In this document: in pieces, positions 34,671 to 38,417 of the stretch | Position numbering within the stretch: position 1 is the stretch's first letter | Layout: each line of letters opens with the position of its first letter | Assembly: GCA_003604995.1 (NCBI GenBank) | Contig: QZJD01000033.1 | Span: forward strand, 1-38,417 | Origin: Desulfobulbus sp. | GTDB taxonomy: Bacteria > Desulfobacterota > Desulfobulbia > Desulfobulbales > Desulfobulbaceae | DNA length: 38,417 bases | Direction of reading: 5' to 3' | The notes under the pieces: generated by a model | What the model was told of the DNA's origin: nothing | Databases searched by the model: none | What the model saw: only the letters and a program-made list of their open reading frames with translations | Translations under genes and position numbers: made by a program

Positions 34671-34709
34671 ACAACAATCAAACGATAAATCCAGAGTTTG
34701 CATATTCCC

Positions 34710-36074
34710 ATGAAGCCCATTGAACGAAAACTCTTCGGAACGGACGGCGTGCGCGGCATCGCCAATGTCCACCCCATGACCACCGAAATCGCCATGCAGA
34801 TCGGACGGGCCATCGCCTTCCTGGTCAAAAACGGCGAAAAAAAACATCATATCGTCATCGGCAAGGACACCCGCCTGTCCGGCTACATGATCGAGAACGC
34901 CCTGGCGGCGGGCATTTGTTCCATGGGCGTTAATGTCCAGCTGGTCGGCCCCCTGCCCACTCCGGGCATCGCTTTTATCACCACCTCCATGCGCGCTGAC
35001 GCCGGTGTGGTGATTTCCGCCTCGCACAACCCTTTCCAGGACAACGGGATCAAGATCTTTTCCGGCAACGGCTTCAAGCTGCCGGACGCCATGGAAGCGG
35101 AGATCGAAGAGCTGATCTTTTCGCAGAAGATGGAAGCCCTGCGGCCGGTTGCCGAGGAAGTCGGCAAGGCCGCGCGCATCGACGATGCCAAGGGCCGCTA
35201 CATCGTTTTTTTGAAGAACACCTTTCCCCGCAGCTTCACCCTGGACGGGTTTCACATCGTGCTGGACTGTGCCCACGGCGCCACCTACAAGGTCGCGCCC
35301 CATGTGTTCAGCGAACTGGGGGCACGGGTCACCGCCATCGGCGTTGATCCCGACGGCACGAACATCAACCGCGGCTGCGGCGCCCTGCACCCTGAGTGCA
35401 TCGCCGAAAAGGTGCGGCAGGTCGGCGCGGACATCGGCCTGGCCCTGGACGGGGACGGGGACCGCCTGATTGTCTGCGACGAAAATGGCAACATCGTGGA
35501 CGGCGATCATATCATGGCGATCTGCGCCCGCGAACTGCTTGCTTCCCGCAAACTTCGCAAGCAGACCCTGGTCTCCACGGTAATGAGCAATATGGGCCTG
35601 GAGGAGGCCATGACCAGGATGGGCGGCAAGCTGGTCCGCACCGCGGTCGGAGACCGCTACGTGGTGGAGGCCATGCGCAGCCGGGGCTACAATTTCGGCG
35701 GCGAGCAGTCCGGCCATCTGATCTTCCTTGACCACAACACCACCGGCGACGGAATCCTCGCCGCCCTTCAGCTCCTGGCGGTGATGATCAAGAGGGGCCG
35801 CCCCCTGTCCGAGCTCGCCGGGGTCATGGAGACCTATCCCCAGGTCCTGGAAAACGTGCGCATGGCCGGCGCCATCCGGCCTGAACAGATCCCCGGCTTT
35901 CCCCAGGCCCTGGCCAGGGCGGAAGAACAGCTCGGCCGCCGCGGCCGGATCCTGGTGCGCACCTCCGGCACCGAGCCGGTGATCCGGATCATGGCGGAGG
36001 GCGAAAACCGCGACGAAATCACCGCCCTGGCCCTGGAACTCTGCGACCTGGTCCGGCGAGCGGATGTGGGATGA
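34710..36074 (+). CDS. glmM: Phosphoglucosamine mutase GlmM
   Basis: This 454-residue phosphoglucosamine mutase converts glucosamine-6-phosphate to glucosamine-1-phosphate on the way to UDP-GlcNAc, feeding peptidoglycan and LPS. It has N-terminal [11 protein letters not shown], the phosphoserine loop [12 protein letters not shown] with catalytic Ser105, magnesium loop DGDGDRLIV, sugar-binding GGEQSGHL and phosphate-binding [12 protein letters not shown]. All are intact and the length is standard. The ATG at 34710 was chosen; an in-frame TTG at 34698 exists without better support. In Firmicutes GlmM inhibits CdaA by direct binding, so this linkage may connect wall precursor supply to c-di-AMP. 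The RapZ-domain protein at 26292 is another possible glucosamine-phosphate link in the window. Confidence 0.96.
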   Translation: MKPIERKLFGTDGVRGIANVHPMTTEIAMQIGRAIAFLVKNGEKKHHIVIGKDTRLSGYMIENALAAGICSMGVNVQLVGPLPTPGIAFITTSMRADAGVVISASHNPFQDNGIKIFSGNGFKLPDAMEAEIEELIFSQKMEALRPVAEEVGKAARIDDAKGRYIVFLKNTFPRSFTLDGFHIVLDCAHGATYKVAPHVFSELGARVTAIGVDPDGTNINRGCGALHPECIAEKVRQVGADIGLALDGDGDRLIVCDENGNIVDGDHIMAICARELLASRKLRKQTLVSTVMSNMGLEEAMTRMGGKLVRTAVGDRYVVEAMRSRGYNFGGEQSGHLIFLDHNTTGDGILAALQLLAVMIKRGRPLSELAGVMETYPQVLENVRMAGAIRPEQIPGFPQALARAEEQLGRRGRILVRTSGTEPVIRIMAEGENRDEITALALELCDLVRRADVG

Positions 36075-36274
36075 GGTATCGCCGATTTCCCGACGGGGCA
36101 CAGACTTGATGAAGATCCGTGGTCGCCAAATATATTTTTTACGACCTGGACGACCATCATGTTTCGCTGTAAAATAAATAAAAATTTCCCAAAAAACAGT
36201 ATCGTCAGCATCCCAATACGGCCCGATTCTCAAATAGAGGCTACCCTACAGCAAAATTTCACCGGAGAGATGCC

Positions 36275-37723
36275 ATGAAAACATCCAAGAAAAGTCGCCA
36301 CCAGGTTACCCCGGCAAAATATTTGGTCTCGGCGGTCTTCTGCGCGGTCCTTCTCATTTCCCTGCCGGCTTTCGCCAAGCAGGATGCGGAGGTCAATATC
36401 AGCGCAAGCGGCATATACGCTGCCGGCGCCGCGCATATAACCTTTCTCGAACTGAGGATCGCCGATCCGACCGGTCAAATCATTTTTCAGCAGAGCACGA
36501 ATGGAGAGCCCCTCGCCTGGAGCGTCCCCGCGGGAGCGATGGACGGCCGCTATTCCTACGAAGTCCGGCTCGGCCAGGAACCCAAAAAGGAAAAGCGAGA
36601 CGACCACCAGGGCCAGGGGCCCAAAACCAGGGCCATGATTGAATCGGGATCCTTCCTCATCGAAAACGACTCGGTGATCCAGTCAACCGGCGAGGAAACA
36701 AGCATGCTCGAACATACGCTTTCCCTGGGAAGGTATGCCTTCTCCATGGTCCTGGACTTCATTGTCGCGCCCGCCGCGGCTGACGTCCTCCACGCCGATG
36801 ACGTGATCATTACCGGGAGCACCTGTATTGGTTTTGACTGCCTGACAGACGGTTCCGAAGCCTTTGGCTTCGACACCCTTAAATTCAAGGAAAACAACCT
36901 GCGCATCTACGCCGATGACACTTCCAGCACCGTAGGTTTTCCTGCCAATGACTGGCGAATCATTTTCAACGACAGCGCCAGCGGCGGGGCGTCCTATTTT
37001 GCGGTTGAAGACAGCACGGCCGCCAGAGTTCCCTTCAAGATCGAGGCCGGCGCACCGACAAATTCCCTGTATGTTGACGATTATGGCAGAGTGGGCCTTG
37101 GCACCTCCCTTCCTGTTCTTGAGCTGCATATTGCTGATGGCGACACCCCGAGCGTCCGCCTGGACCAGGATGGCTCGGGCGGTTGGACACCGCAGGTATG
37201 GGACATCGCCGGCAATGAATCCAACTTTTTCATCCGGGATACGACAGGCGGCTCCAAGCTTCCTTTCCGGATTCAGCCCGGCGCCCCCACGAGCACCCTG
37301 ACCATGAAAAGTGACGGCAAGGTGGGAATAGGTACCTGGAGCCCCACCCAGACCCTGCATGTGGAAGGCAATGCCTTCATCAACGGCATCCTGGAACTCG
37401 GCAGCAGCCGGGAGGTGAAAAACAACATCCGTTCGCTTGATGCGGACGAGGCGCTGATGACCGTGGCCATGCTCCGCCCGGTTAAGTTTCAGTACAAGGC
37501 GGCGCCGGAGGAAGAAACGGTGGGCTTCATTGCCGAGGAGGTACCGGACCTGGTTGCCACCAACAGCCGTACGAGTTTGTCAACCATGGATATCGTGGCG
37601 GTGCTGACCAAGGTCGTCCAGGACCAGCAGAAGGCCATCGAGGAGCTCAACAAAACCATTGTCCAGCTCCAGGAAAAGGTTGAAAACAATGGCGTCCGAC
37701 AGCAGGCTTCAGCACAACAATAG
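36275..37723 (+). CDS. Secreted protein with C-terminal S74 (endosialidase-type) chaperone
   Basis: This 482-residue protein has a signal peptide cleaved near AFA (about residue 34). The N-terminal 150 residues are of unknown fold. A middle region (about 180-370) has GLGTS- and GIGTW-containing repeats: FKIEAGAPTNSLYVDDYGRVGLGT and FRIQPGAPTSTLTMKSDGKVGIGT are two versions of one unit. The C-terminal 100 residues are an intramolecular chaperone of the S74 peptidase family found on phage tail spikes. The Ser-Lys dyad fits at Ser377 and Lys382 (SSREVK), and VGFIAEEVP plus a terminal coiled coil follow. Such chaperones trimerise the protein and then cut themselves off. A GGAGAG site precedes the ATG. 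No phage genes surround it. Confidence 0.87.
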   Translation: MKTSKKSRHQVTPAKYLVSAVFCAVLLISLPAFAKQDAEVNISASGIYAAGAAHITFLELRIADPTGQIIFQQSTNGEPLAWSVPAGAMDGRYSYEVRLGQEPKKEKRDDHQGQGPKTRAMIESGSFLIENDSVIQSTGEETSMLEHTLSLGRYAFSMVLDFIVAPAAADVLHADDVIITGSTCIGFDCLTDGSEAFGFDTLKFKENNLRIYADDTSSTVGFPANDWRIIFNDSASGGASYFAVEDSTAARVPFKIEAGAPTNSLYVDDYGRVGLGTSLPVLELHIADGDTPSVRLDQDGSGGWTPQVWDIAGNESNFFIRDTTGGSKLPFRIQPGAPTSTLTMKSDGKVGIGTWSPTQTLHVEGNAFINGILELGSSREVKNNIRSLDADEALMTVAMLRPVKFQYKAAPEEETVGFIAEEVPDLVATNSRTSLSTMDIVAVLTKVVQDQQKAIEELNKTIVQLQEKVENNGVRQQASAQQ

Positions 37724-37769
37724 AACCGCTTTCGGCCATGCATTGAACGCAACCGAGGAGTCAGAAAAA

Positions 37770-38105
37770 ATGAAAAAAATATTGATCATCGGCATCGCGA
37801 CCGCGATTTTCCTGCCCCTGGGACTAATGCCTGCCGTCGCGCAGGTACTGACCATCAACAGCGGCGCGACCCTGACCATTAACGGCGGCACCCTGGATGT
37901 GAACTGCCTGGATATCCTGGTGAAGGATGGCGGAACCTTTTACCTGCAGAACGGGACAGTCTTGGACAGGGCGGGCCTTACCGTCGAGCCGGGCGGAACC
38001 TATACGTATGTCGCGGGATCGATTCTCAGGTGCCATGAATACCAATACTATGTTCTCACGCCCCCGAGCGGCAAACCAATCATCATCACCCTGCCGAAAA
38101 ACTGA
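37770..38105 (+). CDS. Small secreted beta-repeat protein
   Basis: This 111-residue precursor has a signal peptide (MKKILIIGIATAIFLPLGLM, cleaved near AVAQ) and a mature part of about 85 residues made of short Gly/Thr/Asn-rich units such as INSGATLTINGGTLDV and LTVEPGGTYTYV, typical of right-handed beta-helix or adhesin-like coils. There are two mature cysteines (in DVNCLD and ILRCHE) and a Pro-rich C-terminus. The strong GAGGAG site lies about 9 bases before the ATG. It starts 46 bp after the S74-chaperone gene, so the pair is probably co-expressed and exported together. Confidence 0.78.
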   Translation: MKKILIIGIATAIFLPLGLMPAVAQVLTINSGATLTINGGTLDVNCLDILVKDGGTFYLQNGTVLDRAGLTVEPGGTYTYVAGSILRCHEYQYYVLTPPSGKPIIITLPKN

Positions 38106-38304
38106 TGAACGCACCGCATTCAAACTGGATAGAATTGGTGTCAGGACCACGGCCTTGCTTTCGGGGCAATCAACCTTCCCCAGCTTGCTATTGACGATTT
38201 ACCGCTCAACGGCGACATAAAGATCGCAAATCAGATCATGTCCGCTTTCCTGGAAAAAAAATTGACGGATGTCTTTTGCAGCCACCCTCTTCCGTTCCGG
38301 AGCG

Positions 38305-38417
38305 CTACGAAAAATAGGTCAGATTGCTGGCGAGAACGGCATAGCCGGCGAGGGCCGCAAACAAGGTCACCCCCCCCAGGGAGAGCAGCAGCCAGGACCG
38401 TTCGATTTTTCCGATCC
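38305..38417 (-). CDS. C-terminal end of a membrane protein (partial)
   Basis: A minus-strand frame enters from the window edge and ends at the TAG at 38307-38305. It carries 36 visible residues, including a single hydrophobic segment (SWLLLSLGGVTLFAALAGY) and the tail AVLASNLTYFS. Its start lies outside the window, so its full length is unknown. The tail resembles the N-terminal anchor of NrfH/NapC-type cytochromes, where SNxxYxSDDPxxCVNCH would follow, but here a stop codon interrupts and no such sequence is found downstream. Confidence 0.45.
   Translation of the reverse strand, partial: IGKIERSWLLLSLGGVTLFAALAGYAVLASNLTYFS

Noticed and set aside
38133-38417. Plus-strand open stretch encoding residues such as AINLPQLAIDDLPLNGDIKIANQ
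   Set aside because: The composition looks briefly protein-like, possibly a gene remnant, but there is no start codon with a ribosome site, stops lie just upstream, and the later part is antisense to the edge membrane segment.

Overview
The window is about 38.4 kb of moderately GC-rich bacterial DNA with short intergenic gaps and genes on both strands. No tRNA or rRNA gene, CRISPR array, transposase or prophage block was found. Several features suggest a Gram-negative anaerobe of the Desulfobacterota (Desulfobulbales-like): a system II cytochrome c assembly pair (ResB plus CcsA/CcsB type) beside a triheme c7-type cytochrome, a DUF748 envelope protein, CdaA-CdaR-GlmM, and long PstC/PstA permeases. 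This placement is inferred from gene content, since no similarity search was possible.

Layout. Positions 1-652 are a gene-free edge with REPIN-like inverted repeats. At 653-4450 an M16 lipoprotein peptidase diverges from an SDR-like protein whose catalytic lysine is replaced. At 4666-5197 lie a small acidic protein and ribosomal protein bL28. At 5500-8214 are resB, ccsB and a triheme cytochrome with a near-consensus sigma70 promoter and a strong bidirectional terminator. At 8427-16825 is a phosphate regulon: phoU-pstC-pstA-pstS-pstB on the minus strand, diverging from phoB-phoR. Two arrays of four 11-bp-spaced half-sites look like Pho boxes, one in front of phoU and one in front of pstC. At 17108-20133 an NtrB/NtrC-like histidine kinase overlaps its sigma54-activator response regulator.

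At 20259-22484 is a 741-aa protein of unknown function with a duplicated cysteine-containing domain. At 22778-26669 a minus-strand group encodes a CarS-like/metallophosphoesterase fusion, a UbiB/AarF kinase-like protein, a phasin-like coiled-coil protein and a free-standing RapZ C-terminal domain. At 27025-27546 is a flavodoxin-like protein. At 27582-32480 the minus-strand operon DUF748 protein, PrmA, PGPGW-type membrane protein has 4-bp and overlapping junctions. At 32878-36074 are cdaA, cdaR and glmM, linking c-di-AMP synthesis to UDP-GlcNAc and cell wall supply. At 36275-38105 are a secreted protein ending in a phage-type S74 (endosialidase) chaperone and a small secreted beta-repeat protein. 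The window closes in the end of a minus-strand membrane protein.

The observations most worth following are the CarS-like/phosphoesterase fusion, a roughly 100-bp dispersed intergenic repeat present four times, the two Pho-box arrays, the S74-chaperone protein with its small partner, and the duplicated-domain 741-aa protein.
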